Assembly (NCBI GenBank): GCA_023091665.1
Contig: JALJCQ010000023.1
Span: 372,001-436,000, forward strand
DNA length: 64,000 bases
Reading direction: 5' to 3'
Source of the DNA: Pythium myriotylum
Taxonomy: Eukaryota > Oomycota > Peronosporomycetes > Pythiales > Pythiaceae
Position 1 is the first letter of the stretch. Every line of letters begins with the position of its first letter. Shown here piece by piece: positions 32,029-45,043 of this stretch. A model generated the notes under the pieces. That model searched no databases. It worked only from the letters and a program-made list of their open reading frames with translations, and was not told the DNA's origin. The position numbers and the translations under genes were made by a program.

Positions 32029-35000
32029 TCATGGGTAAAGAAATTGCATTAGACGCTCAGTAATACGGTCAACGAGTCCGTTTTCTTCCGCGTGAAGGAG
32101 TTGTGACGACAGACCTCGATTACTGCCTCGTTTGGAGCTCGAACGGCGCTGGTGACGAGGTGCGGTCACGTTGTCGACCGATGCAGCGTCCCTTGTTGAA
32201 CTCAGCTCGTGGAACCGAGATAAGGCATTCGTGACCCCCAAGCGTTGTTGATCTAAAACTATTTGCACGCAGCAGCCATCTAACTTGTCTCGTTCGTGTT
32301 CTTGAAGTCTTCGATAGATAAGACTGCGTGCTTCCATTTTTTCTGAGTGAGATTTCCACAGTGACTGGGCAAGGTCTTCCTCAATGAGTTCGGAAAGCGT
32401 ACGTCTTTGACTACTTGTATCCATTTCAGCATCGAAGAACGAGATTTGTCTAGTCCTGTCGTACTGGAACTGTGCCGCTTCCACAACTGCGTCGCCGATC
32501 GCTGCAGCGCGTGGCATAGCCTCCATGATATTCCCATTTTCGTCAAAATTCGAAAGTATAACCTAGCCAAATAAAGAGATTGAAGTGTCAAGTGTATGCG
32601 TTTGTTTCGTGTGTGAGGGCACCACGTACGCCGCCGGGTGAAAACAGAAGCTTGCCAATGATCATACGCCCAAACATCGAATTATTCTCGTCTTGGGTCA
32701 ATCGCGCAAGAAATTTTGAATCGGTGTACTCACTCGTGCCGGACAAGTGGATAGGTAGGGGATACTGAGATCGTAACGACATTGATTTCCTTGACAGGAT
32801 TCGAACACCGTTTTGTGTTGCTTCCGCCACCAGACCTTTCGAGATCTCATCAATAACATGGTCGATCTTTGTCAGATCGACCTGGATCGTCCTGCTCCGA
32901 TCATGGCTTGTGCTGTTTTCAGCAAAATCAGAAACATTTTCATCACTATCTCGATCCGAGTTGGAAGCCAGTAACTCATGTGCTTCAATGGCAAATCCGT
33001 CGGTTTGATGCGGCGTATCACGTGGTTGTGGAGAGCATTCATTGACATTTCCCGTCATCGCTCGATTTTCCATTAGACCAGCTATTCGGTTACAAGCGTG
33101 GACTCCATCTACAATAACGCAGTTAGGCTAACAGCACGGATCAAGATACCAGACCTTCCTACCAGAGACAGCGCCACACAGCAAAACCTTCCAGATCGTA
33201 TCTGATACGAGCTCCACTTGACGGTTAACATCACTGAAAAGGCCCAAGTTAGCTTTGACTTCATCGTTTCCAATCGGTTGCGTCTCCAAATCATCTAGAT
33301 CCCCCTTTTCAAGGATGTCTTCTCTGAGGGTCGATCGGAACAACATCGTTCCTTCAAACGATTCAATGCTACCGTATCTGTCGCTGAGATCGACGCGAGT
33401 CTGAACCGAAACATCAGGAACGTGGATCGACTGAATATTTGCTGAAGAATCATTGCTATCCTCAGTGTGCTCCCCGCCCAGCTTCAAGTTTCGTGGATCA
33501 ACATCCATACTCTTAGTGAGGTTTTCCTGCGTTGGCGTTGTCATCAACGCTGCGAGCTCAATTGAAACTTCTGTGGCATGGTGACGATGACGATCACCGT
33601 CTCTGTCTATCGTGCGATGGGCGGGAAATGAATGAGCAATTTCTACTTCTTCAATATGATCGTATCCTTCCAACATATCAATAGACAGCAAAGGTAGTTC
33701 TGCGTCTTCAATGTACTCGTAGTCAACGAGGTGGTCAATACTTCGATCTGAGTTCGAGCTCGAGATCTGAGTTCGTGGCACAACAAGCGCTGAATACTCC
33801 GATGGGTTGAGCTCAAGTTTATCGCCTGTAATACCTTCGTTCCGACAATGTATCCTAGTTTGCTCGTCTGGCAACAACTCTGGTTGATCTGAATATTTTG
33901 TTTCACATCGACCAGTCCCACCTTTCATTGGCACCTCAGTGAAGCCTAAATCGGTGCTCGTTCCTACTGTCACCACAGGACATTCCGCAAGTTCAACGTA
34001 GTCGAACGCAATCAGTGAATCGCTCTCGCCCCTGCATTCTCGAGATTGGGGCGCCCGTTCGCCTTGAATCGAAATCCGTACCTGGACCTCGTGGTCTTTC
34101 TTTTCCACGAGATAGTGCGTTTGTTCTACTTCTTCAGAATAGTCGTAGTTGGCAAGTAGATCTTGTCCTGCTTCATCTCGGCGAATGAAGTAATCGTGCC
34201 TGGCTGCAAGCTCCAGTGCCTCTAAACGACCACGCTCGTTGGTAAGGGCAAGTATGCGCTCGTCTGCGATAAGTTGTTCTTCGAGTTGCTCCATTTCCAT
34301 CCATAACTGCGTTTCAGACTCACGTAATTTTTCTTTCTTCTTTTCAACGCGCAGTCTTCTCTGGAGCTCAGTAAACGCCTCCCTTCGAAGTTGAAGTTGA
34401 TGCTTGAGATTGTCAATTCGTTTGAGCTGCTCTTCCATGCTAGCAGTAGTCAGAGTATCCTCGAGGTGACTCTCCGACAGAGACCCCAGCAGGGACTTCG
34501 GTGTCGAGTTGCCATTAGCAGGCGACCATGCAGCTTCAGCGTTACAAGGCAGAATATTGACGTCATCAGCGAGAAGTGGGGTGGACAACTCTGCTCCTGG
34601 ATATGACTCTCTGGTGGCTATGTTCAAGATATCAGAAGCTTCCTCTTGTCCAGCACTCGCCATTGGTTCAGCATCGGACCGCACTTCACCATCTTCGAAC
34701 TCCACGGAGTACGCATCCTCTTCCAAAACTAAGTCTCTGAGGGATTGCTCACGTGCTTTGTTACTTGGGTCAATCTCTGGAGGAATAGTTCCAGATTGAG
34801 ATTCATCGAAGTCGTCGTCTGCGTACAAGTCTTCTAAATCCCCCGTTTCCCCAAGATTACCCGCGCCTGCCAGATTCGATCGTCGTTCGGATTGAACTTC
34901 TTCAGCTTCCTCCACTTCGTTTTGTCGTGTGGTCGACTTGTCCATCTCTTCTGTCTCGCTAACTGAAGGAAATTCGTCTTCGTACACTTCGTGACCACTA

Positions 35001-38000
35001 CCTGCCTCGTAGTTGTTCTCTTTAATCGCGTCTCCCGCGGGTGCTTTGGGTATGTCGGTATGGCTATCGTCGAGAGAGCCATAGTTAGTTTGCTCCCGTT
35101 CATCTTCAACGATGTCATCAGTGAGGATGACTTGGTCTGTAATATTGCTGACGAATTCGTCGAGGAGAATACTGTCGCTGCTGACCTTTTCTGTGGCTTG
35201 CTCGCCTGGCGTTGAGGCGTCCTCGCCTACCGAAATACTCTGGCTGGCAGACGCAAACTCGTCTTCATACATCTCTTCCTCAGAGTCACCCACGAGGATT
35301 TCAGCGTCATCTGCGTTATGTTCGCTTTTTACACTCATTGAACTGGAAACAGAACCCAAAACCTCAGCTTCGACAATTTCTTCAGCCCCAGGCTCTACAA
35401 TAGACTCGAACTGGTCGTCATTGTAATCGGTGATCGAAACATCTTCAGTCATGGTGGAATTTCTGATCTCTGCAGCAGCAGAATTCGTGTCGACGTCTGA
35501 GTCGATATCAATCGCTTCTTCATCATCCGTCATCACTTTCTCAACCCGAAGATGGACCCCCTTGTCACTATCTTCGATAGATGGGGACGATGGTACAGCG
35601 ACAGCTCGTTCTTCAAAACCTATCGTTTTGATTTGTGTTTCCTCCGCTGACATCACATCTCTGTTTGGGGGCGTTTCACTACACAAATTGCGAGAGTTCA
35701 GGCGTTCAATACCTGGTCGGCCAGTAGCAATGTGATGCTGTGCAGGTGCTGCGGTCGGTGAGATTCCAAGAGCTCGAAATGCCAGTAGGTCTTGAAAATA
35801 TCGCGATACGCACGACGCTCTTTCACTCTCAATATTGGCCTTCTCTGACATATACATCATGTGGAGCGCGTCGCGGTGGAGCTCTAACTCGAGGAGTTCT
35901 TTTTCCCTGTCGGCGTTGGCGCAATCAACTCCAATCTTTTGTGTCAAGTGACAGAGATCTTGTTGAAGTTTGTTCTCCAACGCTCGCAAACGGATATCAA
36001 GAAGGGCGTGTTCGCTTTCCTTGCGATTCTCGAGTTGCTGTATGTAAGCATGCCCAATATCCGAAGATATGGCTGTGAAGTCGGCCAATCGAGTCGTTTC
36101 GACAACAAAAGTAGACGCAGGACTGGAGTGCTCGTGAAGGGGAACGTCGTAACATATCGTTGTTTTAGATCGATCGCCCGGTGTTGTGTGATTTTGGAGC
36201 TCCACACCGCCACTTGAAATGCTGCAATGGACTCCAAAGCTTGCTGTTGGGCTCGACTGTGCTTCTCCACTCTCTTCCTCGATCTCTCTGTCACTACTGT
36301 AAGCTTCTTCCAACTGAACTTGAGGTGGCGAGTCGTGGCTGTGTTCAGTCTCACTTTCCTCCTTATACCCGTAGGAGGAATCCACATCATCTCCTGAATG
36401 GGTACGAGAGAAACTACCTTGTATATCGCTATTGACGGCGTGGTCAGTTTCGCTTATTTGAGATGCCACGCTCTCAGGTCCTCGTTTCGGATGATTTTCT
36501 TCTTCAAAGACTTCGTCCTCGTAGTCATCGGATCCTGACTCTGACTTGAGTTTGGCTTGCTTAAGCATCCCTCCATCTCGATCAGAGCTAGAAATTGCTT
36601 GTTCTTCGATTGAATTCATGTCATCAATAATGTCAACGCTGTCATGACCGCTGGAATCGCTGACTTCCTTTACATCAGGCTCAACGATGTCATCTGAGAT
36701 ATCTCCATCTAACCTGTGAGTCGAATTTCCCTCATGAGTGTTGTCCTCTTCCGCGCTATCCAAATCCAGCACTTGTGAATTGCGAACAGAACTTGAGGAA
36801 CAGTTCCAATCCGCATAATTGCTAGCGTAATCATCTGTAGAATTGAGCTTGTCGACATTTTCAGACACGACGTTTCTAGCAAGTGCTGTCACAAGATCCA
36901 TACGCGGAGAGTACTGTACAATTGCGTCGGAGTGTTCTACGTCCGTTTCAACACAGGCTTCGACCTGTAGTCGTGCGTACGTTGTTGCATCTGCAACCGA
37001 ACGAGCATCCGTCTGAACGGCGGATTCTCTCTTTCTAGCAGCTACTAATTCGCCTTCCAAACGCGTAATCTGACTAAGGCGATGGACTTCTTCTTCCTGT
37101 CTCACTGCCTCAAGTTGATGAACCGCACGACTGAAGTTTATGTCGAATTCTTTCTCGAGCGTCGCGTGCTCATTTGAGATTTGCTGGACTAGATAATTCT
37201 GGTCCACCTCAGTCTTGAACGCATGGGCCAAAGCTATTGATTCTTGTTGTACCTGGTCGAATGCGTGGGCATTTTCCATCAATGAAAGCTGGCAGTGTGC
37301 ATCGTGGATGGCTTCGTGGTACTCTATTGCAGCAAGCAGTCGTACTGCGAGAGAGTGCGGAGACAACAATCGTGAATGACTCGATTCAGACTCGTCGTCC
37401 TCGACTTCAACATTCAACTGTTGCTGTTCATTGTGTTTGATGTCGGCCCTATCGATTTCAACAAAGGGTCTTTGCGGTGGCGAAGTTCTCAACGGTTGTA
37501 GTTGGCTATCCCAGAAAGCGATTAAGCCGACAGCATTAGTGTGCGCTGGAGATTCGTCGACATCGCCGTGTTGGTCTTGTTTGTCCACGTTAGGGTCTGT
37601 TAATTCGGTCCGGACATCCTCAAGAATCTCGTCAAGCGTGTCGTGTCTGATCTGTGCGTGCGCCCGAATATCACTTTCACGGTTCTTCACGCCGTGTAAC
37701 CACTCTTCTTCCTCCTGTTCAACATGCAAGCGGACTGCTGCGGCGTTGTTAAGTTCTTTTGCTTCCAGCAACCGCGCATGTAACAGCTCTCCGTCTAACC
37801 GCTCTTGTTCTCCCCTTCGTTTTCTGAGCATTTCTTGCTGGAGGCGAAATCGACGTTTTGCTTCTCTGTCAATGACGCTTAGGTTGTCGTCAGACTCCCT
37901 AATTAATCGGAGCAACTCGGCGTCGGGATCAGCACTGGTACGATATGTTCTTTTTCTCCGACATGGTATGCCATTGCCTTCAAGCGAAAAATTTGGCTCG

Positions 38001-40077
38001 ATCTTTTGTGCACCATCTTCTAGATTCTCATTTTGATAATTCTCTTCGATCTCTGAGGATTGATGCTGGGACCCCTGTGGGAACATCATCACCGACTCGT
38101 TGAAGGGTATTCGTGAACTGTGATGGTGATTGAACCACTGTCCTTCTTCGTCATTCCGTCGAGTAACGGGGGTCGAAGAGTGTGATAGGGGCTCTGAGTC
38201 AGCTTCCGACGGCGCTAATGCTTCGATGAAAGGTTTATCTTTTTCTTCAGTGGATGAGTAGCGACCGAGTGACCAAACAACTTGAATCCGTTGAATTCCA
38301 ACCGATGAGTAATCTACTTCGAAGTCATCACAAACCCCGTCAGCACAATTGCTAGTAAGAAAGATGATGTCTTCACCGGCTGCTTGCGTGCCACTACGTT
38401 CATCGTTTCCTTGGTCCCCCGAGTCTTTATCACTAAGAGCTTTATCCAATTGATCATCATTTCGTCCGCGATCTTGTTGGTTCTGATTTTCAACATCATG
38501 GGCATTTTTGTCGTCGTAGAACCTCTTGTGTGCAACAGATAAAGAGTCTGTATCTTCCTGGACTTCAACGCTTGGCCGATTTTTCGGAGGCTGAGATAGT
38601 GATATCAACTTCGACGCAAGAGCGTTCGCTTGCTTTTCGAGATCTAACAGCTTCTGAAGCTTCGAAACTGTCCCCTCCTCAGGCAGTGCTTGTGTCAACT
38701 CCGGAGATGACATGGAGGAATGGCTTTCAACTTCTAGTCGACGACCGCTTTTGCATTCTGGGTAGCAATTCCCCACATTGCTGTGATTCTCTGAGTCTAA
38801 ACTATTCCGCACGTATATTTGATCAGTGCTTGGCTCATTGGATGTTGCAGGCGTCTTCTTTTCGACAGTATCAACATCAATTTGCTTCTGTCTACGTGTG
38901 CGCTGGCAAATTCGTTCGCGCTGCTCTTGACGAACACGCCGTTTACGAGCTTCTTCAAGGCCCGCTAAACGGCCTTCCTCCAAACGCTGCAGCGCTAATG
39001 CTTCAGTATCTAGAATGCAAAACGGTATTCTAGTAATCAGCAGCACCTTACCTGGAGTTCCAACCGCCTGTGCTCTTCTTCATGTAGCTTCCGTTTATTC
39101 ATTTTGGCGCGAAGTAACTGTCGTGTGTGCTTTTGAGTTTCCATGTACTCCCTAGCTACTGCTCTTCTCTGTAACTTTTCTTTTAGTGCAGAGCTCGTTC
39201 TTTTCAACTCAATTGCTCGAGCTGAGGCACCAGAAGACTTCAGCTTGCTGACCTTCGAGTGCTTACTGGAAGCTTGCTTCGAGCCAGTTAAGATTGATTC
39301 TGAGACGTGCTGACCATGAGCACCCACCCTTGCATCCTCGACCTCGACAGGCAAAATTTCGGCGCCATCGAGGGAATCAGATTGTCTGCTTGTCGCGGCG
39401 GCTTTCTGAGTCTTCGTTTTGTTTTGTTTTCCACTGATTCGACTAAGGCGAGGAACAGGTGGCTTTCTTGTCGGATTTGAATTCTCTATCTGTAGCCTAT
39501 TGCACTCTTGCAGAATAGGTGATGCATGGCCAGTTGTTGCACGTTTTGCCACGGAGCGATTCCTGTCTCGAATTTCATTTGATATCTTCAGCATCAGGTT
39601 CCGACGCTCGGTAATCTCATGCTTCTTCTCAAGTTGCTCCTGCTTAACCTTCTGGATTTCCACTGCAGCGAGGTGGAGACGCTCACGCTCTACAGCTTTC
39701 TTCTTGATGTTCCTTCGATTCCCCTGGGCTAGAAGATGTAATTGTACCGTATCGACCGACGGATCCTCGTAAATGCAGTCAATCATATCATCAACCTTAC
39801 GCCAGCCTGAGGATTGTGCCCGCTCTTCCTCGATCCCGTCTGCGGTGCTGTCTTGTAAAACGCGCTCGTGACAGTGGAACGAGTGTCTGCCAACCGAATT
39901 TGAACCTAGGGAGGGCTTTTGCGTGAACAAAGAGACTTCATGTGGCTGAAGCAAGTTCGCAAGACGAGCCGAGATTGCTACGGACCCATTTGGATTGGGA
40001 TGGATCGAATTTGTTGGTGAGTTGGTGTGTGCCTCATGTCTGGTAAGAGTATTATCTGTTTGGTGGGCAGAATCCAT
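32029..40077 (-). CDS. giant acidic coiled-coil protein, possibly centrosomal (CEP350-like)
   Basis: Four exons, 40077-39052, 38986-33163, 33108-32630 and 32562-32029, give about 2,620 aa. Introns of 65, 54 and 67 nt keep the frame. Exon 2 alone is 5.8 kb. The protein has basic Arg/Lys/Glu helices near the N-terminus (RLEEGRLAGLEEARKRRVR and EVEIQKVKQEQLEKKH-like stretches). It continues into long Asp/Glu/Ser-rich segments with recurring YEDEF-type motifs, and a second Leu/Arg/Glu coiled coil (KHQLQLRREAFTELQRRL). Short helical segments with the pattern I-x-x-E-I-x-x-x-L sit near the C-terminus. This layout recalls CEP350-type centrosome scaffolds, but no CAP-Gly domain is visible and the assignment is weak. 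The frame is open upstream to 40272 without an ATG. An alternative first exon at ATG 40288 spliced over a 40-nt intron is conceivable. Confidence 0.7.
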
Positions 40078-40679
40078 GGGCCGCCGGCTTTCTCGCAGTG
40101 GTTCCTTTTTTTTGAGAATAGTAGACGCTGTGCCAGTGTTGGTGTGGTGAAGCGCCACAGCGAGGGGAGTTCGGTGTGTCGGGTGGTGAAGAGTGTGCAC
40201 CCGCTGAGGTGGCTCTGTCAGAATCGTGTCTACTTTGAATGGCTGCGTCAGCGACTCCTCAATCGGTGGCACTACACTCTACCACCATCGCAAATTGTCA
40301 GTGCGTTGCAGAACCAATTAGCTTGACAATGCAGTCACCGTGGGCGTGTCCAGTTTCCGTCTGAACGGACTTCGAGGTTGTGGCTCAAGCACAACACGAG
40401 GCTCGCGGCGGGTGTCGTTACGGACGTCGCTAGATCGCGGTAGAATCTTGACCGGACGACCTGAGCCTCCCAGGCGAACGCTGGCCATCTCCGTGGGCAC
40501 GGCGCGCCCTGAGAAGCTCGCCATTGTTGGCGTTGAAGCTGGCTTCTCCATGTTCGGTGGATCTGTTGAAGGGTCACCGGAAGTACGGTTATGATACCGG
40601 TTATTTCTCCAAGTGTGAATCGCATGTCCAGCAACGTTCCAATATCAAAACTCGACCAGGGGAGTCGATAGCGGACGCC
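40078..40679. other. divergent upstream region of the giant gene and CWC25
   Basis: About 600 bp. The part up to 40272 may still be coding for the N-terminus of the giant protein (open frame, no ATG). The rest is presumed promoter. No RNA gene seen. Confidence 0.4.
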
Positions 40680-42571
40680 ATGTCGCTCGCGTTTCTGGCC
40701 AAGAAGAGCTGGCACACGTCCAACTTGCGCGTAAGCGGATCACTACGGTTGTCGTGGAAGGAGTGGGCTGTTGCTGATCGCTTTCTTTCGTTAGAATGTG
40801 GAGAAAGTATGGATTGCTGAACAAAAGCATGCCGCCGAGGAGAAGAAGCTCGCCGAGCTCAAGAAGAATATCGAGGAGGAACGGCAGATGCAAGAGCTGA
40901 GGAAGCTACAGGCCGCACATGGGAAGAAGTCGGCGACCGTCGAGCGTCTCGACTGGATGTATCAAGGACCAATGGCCAGTAGCGCGAACGAGCGAACGAC
41001 GGAGGAATACCTGCTGGGCAAGGAATACAAACCCAACGAGACAGGTGCTGACGCGAGGAAGCTTGGCGACTCGGCGTATGGCGCACTTGCACTGAACAAG
41101 CCCGTACTCCCGTCGAATGACGCCTTTTCGCGACTAAATGAGGACCCGATGATGCTCATTCGCAGCCAGCAGAAGCGAGCCCAGGAAGATATACTGAAGA
41201 ATCCTGTTAAGATGAAGAGGATCAAAGGCGAAGTGGAAAAGATGCTAAGAGACAAGAAGGAGAAGAAGAAAGCCAAGAAGGCCAAGAAGAAAGAACGGAA
41301 GCACAGAAAGTCCAAACGCTCTCGTGGCGACTCTCTCGATAATAGTGACTCGGACAGCTCTGATACTCGAAAAATACCCAAATCAAGCGAACGTCGGGAT
41401 TCAAGAAGCCCTCTTCGCCATTATCGTGATCGAGCCTCGATGCGGAACGGCAGTCGGTCACGCAGCCCCGTAACCAGAAGAGGCAACCGATCACCTCGAC
41501 ACCGATCCCGCTCGCCAATGCGTCGATCAGATCGCCGAAGTAGAAGTCAGGACCGTCATCGTCACACTCGAGATGATTTACCTGTGCACCGTAGCCGAAG
41601 AAGCCGTAGCAGAAGCCGAAGTGCAAGCCCAACGCGAACTCGTGAGCAGAATCGGAACACCCGTCACCGCAGTCGAAGTAGCAGTCGAGATTCTTTTGGA
41701 CGAGAAGTGACGCGGCCACGCAGCACTTCTCCTCGCCGCGACCAGCGAGGTGCTGACTCTGCTAGGAAAGGAGACCAAGGTCGTAAGGAGAGATTGCAGA
41801 TAAGGGAACAAACTGATGCTCGACTAAACGCCAAGGAGTCCAGCGGAAACGATGATAACGAGGGTTTTAAACGAAAAGATACACCCCACAGCCGAAGACA
41901 TCATACCACCGAACAGGATTCGAGTCTGCTACGAAAAAGCCGTTCGGCCAGTCGCTCTGAAGCAAAGCGCCCGCAGCATCGCGATGTTGTTGTCAAGAAA
42001 CCCAATGATGAAGGCAAATATGGATTAATCTATTCGGAGGGAGCGGTAAGTGATCGAGTCGAACACCCTCCACGTCCTGCATCTAATGAGCGATGCTGAA
42101 CGTTGTGAATAGGCTGAGTCTAAGGATGTTGACAAAACGACCCTTGGACCCAATACGAAGTTCTTGGAGATAGCTCGCGAGAAGAAGCGCCAAGAAGAAG
42201 AAGACCTTCGCCGCAGACTTTCGAAGTCAAATCGTGCCGGTACTCTTTCGCACGAAGAGATGGTGAAAGAGGCAGCAAAAATGGCAGAAGACGCGAAAGC
42301 GAGAGATGCGTACCTTGCAAAAAGAGCAGCAGAAAAACGCGAGAGGCTCGAGGATGAAGAAGCAAAGCTGCGTGAAGACCCTGATTTTCTTAAGTGAGTC
42401 ACAATTAACAGACTCGTTCTTCCCAAACACGACTAACTGGTTTTGGTGTACAGGAAGCTCCAAGATGAAGCTTACATCAATGGTGGCGGTACTATGGAAG
42501 AACGCCTTCGGCGCAATTCACATTATATTCAGAAGCGTGCTGGTGCAGGCAACTTTCTGAAGAAGGACTAA
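40680..42571 (+). CDS. CWC25: pre-mRNA-splicing factor CWC25 homologue
   Basis: Exons 40680-40730, 40795-42045, 42113-42393 and 42454-42571 encode 566 aa. The N-terminus MSLAFLAKKSWHTSNLRN, formed across intron 1, and VEKVWIAEQKHAAEEKKL are the CIR/CWC25 N-terminal signature. RLDWMYQGP follows, as in CWC25. CWC25 joins the activated spliceosome for the first transesterification step. The middle is a Lys-rich stretch and then an RS domain with many Ser-Arg pairs (about residues 180-330). The C-terminal segments GPNTKFLEIAREKKR and YIQKRAGAGNFLKKD are also conserved-looking. The first exon carries just 17 codons. Introns are 60-67 nt. Divergent from the giant gene, convergent with UBE2H. Confidence 0.9.
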
Positions 42572-42710
42572 GGCTAAGGCTAGGGCGTGATATAATGCAA
42601 CGTCATCGAAGTATTGTATTTCATGTAATTCACATGTAGGAACGTGGGCACATGCACTGTGCTGTGATTAGCCTGCTGTCAAGGCATCAACGACAAGAAC
42701 TATGACGAAC

Positions 42711-43575
42711 TTAGTTCTCCACATCGCTCATGTCGCTGATCTCACTGTCATCTTCTGCATTACCCATATCGATCGGCTGGGACGCATAGTTACGCACATA
42801 CTCTGTATACGCGAACGAGATCAATACTAGCATGTAACCTTTCGAGCAGGACATCGCCAACGCACCCCGGACTTTGTTGTTGTACGACTCGGCATCCTTC
42901 ATCAGCAAAGAAGCGGCCTCTCCATTCAGCGGATCGCTTGGGTTCGGGTAGCGAAGCAATTGGGGAATGAAAACATCGAATACATTGAGCAACTCTGCAC
43001 AACAAATATTCACGGTTAGCACATATTGCCCGTGAAGTTTGCTGAGGTACCAACCGAACATCGGGCTCCAAGTTTGATTGATCACATCCAGGCACACCGA
43101 ACCAGACCTTAAACACATCCCCGGGTATTAAATACTCTCGAACTCACTGCAATAAACACCAAACAAAACGCACATATCATCTACGTTCGGGTGGTAGATG
43201 CGGTTCACGAAGCCAATCGAAGGGCTTTTGAACGGATACTCTTTTGGAAGCGACACGTGAATCTTCCAGACTCCACCCTCATAAGGAGCTAGTCCACCAC
43301 CACACGCACAGCACGCTCAGCAAAAGCTCCGTCGTTCATCCTTCTCAACGGAAACTCACTTTCTTTTGGGCCATGGAACTTGACGTGGAAGTCGTTGGTT
43401 TTCGTCTCATCAGTTAGTTGCACCTCGTAATCGCTCATCATGCTGGGAACAAGAGCAACAGCCACGTGAGCTCTTCGTAGGCAGAGGGCTCATTGCCACC
43501 AGAAGATACGCCAGCACAGAGCTCTACGCACAGCTTCATGACGTCAGTGTCGCGTCGCTTGTTCATCGAGCCCAT
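42711..43575 (-). CDS. UBE2H: ubiquitin-conjugating enzyme E2 H
   Basis: Six exons, 43575-43532, 43442-43360, 43288-43174, 43107-43055, 42994-42866 and 42802-42711, give 171 aa. Human UBE2H has 183. The E2 catalytic core is complete. [10 protein letters not shown] at the N-terminus matches the UBE2H/UBC8 type. [23 protein letters not shown] is followed by H75-P-N77 and the active-site C86 in [13 protein letters not shown], then [20 protein letters not shown] and an acidic tail ([13 protein letters not shown]). UBE2H forms the thioester with ubiquitin and works with the GID/CTLH E3 ligase in other eukaryotes. Two exons are shorter than 60 nt, and each intron was placed by restoring the family sequence. 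All fit the frame. Confidence 0.92.
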
Positions 43576-43964
43576 GGCGTCTTCGGCGGTGTCGCGGCGT
43601 CGGCAGTTCTTCCAGTGCCGAAGAGAGAAGCATCTCCTCAAGTTGCTCTTCTCGATCCGCGGGTGGGTTTGCGATGGAAATGGGTATTGATGCGAGCCCG
43701 CCTGAAGAAATGTCTTGATCTTTGTAACGACGATTGGTCGGTGTGGGCAAACGGGCATAAACCTGTGACTCTTCAAGGTGAGACCACCCTAACCCCGTCC
43801 CGACGACCTTGAAGCAAACCTGACCCGTGTCTCTATGACATCAGTGATGACTTGGTGTTGGCTTCCTTCCGCCTTTGCAATGGATACATCTGCGCACCGC
43901 CACCTCCAAAGAGGTAGAATGAATAACGCTTTAATTGATGTTAGCGTGTCACCGATCACGTTGG
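43576..43964. other. intergenic region between UBE2H and EAF genes
   Basis: 389 bp upstream of UBE2H and downstream of the EAF gene, both on the minus strand. No gene seen. Confidence 0.5.
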
Positions 43965-44627
43965 CTATAGCTCACTCCGTCTTCTCTTTGCCTGGGGAGA
44001 AGCCCCGTTGTCATTCACGTGAGTTGATGGCGACGTTGTTAGTGGAGAAGGAAACTGCTGATGACTTGCATCAACTGTTGTCACGGAGTCGTCTTGTTGG
44101 GAAGCTGAATCACTCGAAAGTCTTGCCAGGCTTTTTCGGTTATCACTAGCTAATGGCCGCGCAGGTCTTCTGCTGCGCGCTGTGGTCGATTCCTTTGGAT
44201 TCTTCTTGCCTTCCGTCGACGAAGCTCCGTTGGGCATTCGACGTTGGGAAGGCACTGAACGGATGTGCCGAAGTTGGGCAAGTGCGAAGTCACAGCGCTC
44301 TAGTCGGAAGGATGACCCGTCGAAAATTAGAAGGCACTCGGTGTCCTTCTGCTCGATCATCTTCCCTTTGAACGTAATGGCTCCATCGACCGATCGGGCG
44401 GTCGTTCCGCGCAGTACTGTCGCACCACCCGACTCATCGACGCGGACGAGCCCCGGGATCGTGGTATCCACGGAAGCTGGTGTGAACTTGTACTGGAAGA
44501 GAGCATGACCAACGGTGCCGCTTCGTTGCTCGTTGGAGTCAGCTGAGCCCACGGCTAACACCGACTGTCCAAGCGTTACGGTATAGTCGCAGTCCTCTTG
44601 AGGGGCGACCACGCCGTCATGGTGCAT
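43965..44627 (-). CDS. EAF: ELL-associated factor (EAF) family protein
   Basis: A single frame of 220 aa. The N-terminal 110 residues follow the EAF domain: YTVTLGQSVL, then ALFQYKFTPASVD, GLVRVDESGGATVLRG, GAITFKGKMIEQKDTECLLIFDGSSFRLERCDFALAQLRHIR. EAF proteins bind ELL elongation factors and stimulate RNA polymerase II elongation in the super-elongation complex. The remainder is Ser/Thr/Arg-rich and ends with a basic run (AKRRRSEL), possibly a nuclear localisation signal. In animals EAF C-termini are transactivating and Ser-rich as well. The frame is open further upstream, but only to a non-ATG codon. ATG 44627 gives the usual EAF N-terminus. Divergent from the PAS gene. Confidence 0.82.
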   Translation of the reverse strand: MHHDGVVAPQEDCDYTVTLGQSVLAVGSADSNEQRSGTVGHALFQYKFTPASVDTTIPGLVRVDESGGATVLRGTTARSVDGAITFKGKMIEQKDTECLLIFDGSSFRLERCDFALAQLRHIRSVPSQRRMPNGASSTEGKKNPKESTTARSRRPARPLASDNRKSLARLSSDSASQQDDSVTTVDASHQQFPSPLTTSPSTHVNDNGASPQAKRRRSEL

Positions 44628-45043
44628 CCTTGATCCTGGTTTCTCCGACTTGCTGGAGTCTATCGAAGGTACCCCCAAACAGGTACACTGTACCTGATGC
44701 ACTTTCCGGATCAGAGTGGTGATCTGCCGCTTGGGACAAGGTCCTCGCACGCCACCAGAGCGATCAAGATCTTCCTGGTCGCATGCATGCGTGCGCTGCA
44801 ACTGCCATCCCAAGCAGCTGAAAGCGCGCTATCTCCGCTGCAAATAGTCACGGTGCAAAGCCGGGTGGCATGATCTGATGACACTGATTGATCGCTCGAA
44901 CCCACTGTGGCGCATGCTTCTAATCGTGTCGCGTGTTGGATCATTCTGGTCGGGTCCTTGTCCCCAGTGACAAATTGTGTGCGATCCATCGCGATCTCGA
45001 CGTCAGTTCAAACCAGTCCCAACCCGCGGCACCATTTCCTACG
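44628..45043. other. divergent intergenic region EAF / PAS gene
   Basis: 416 bp between divergent starts. Contains a 17-nt palindrome, CAGGTACACTGTACCTG at 44680-44696, 53 bp before the EAF start. One such palindrome per window is expected by chance. No gene seen. Confidence 0.45.

Noticed and set aside
44680..44696. Palindrome CAGGTACACTGTACCTG upstream of EAF, and GTACAGTACTGTAC at 31981-31994, as operator sites
   Set aside because: Perfect inverted repeats with 7-8-bp arms are expected one to a few times in 64 kb by chance, and no neighbour explains them.
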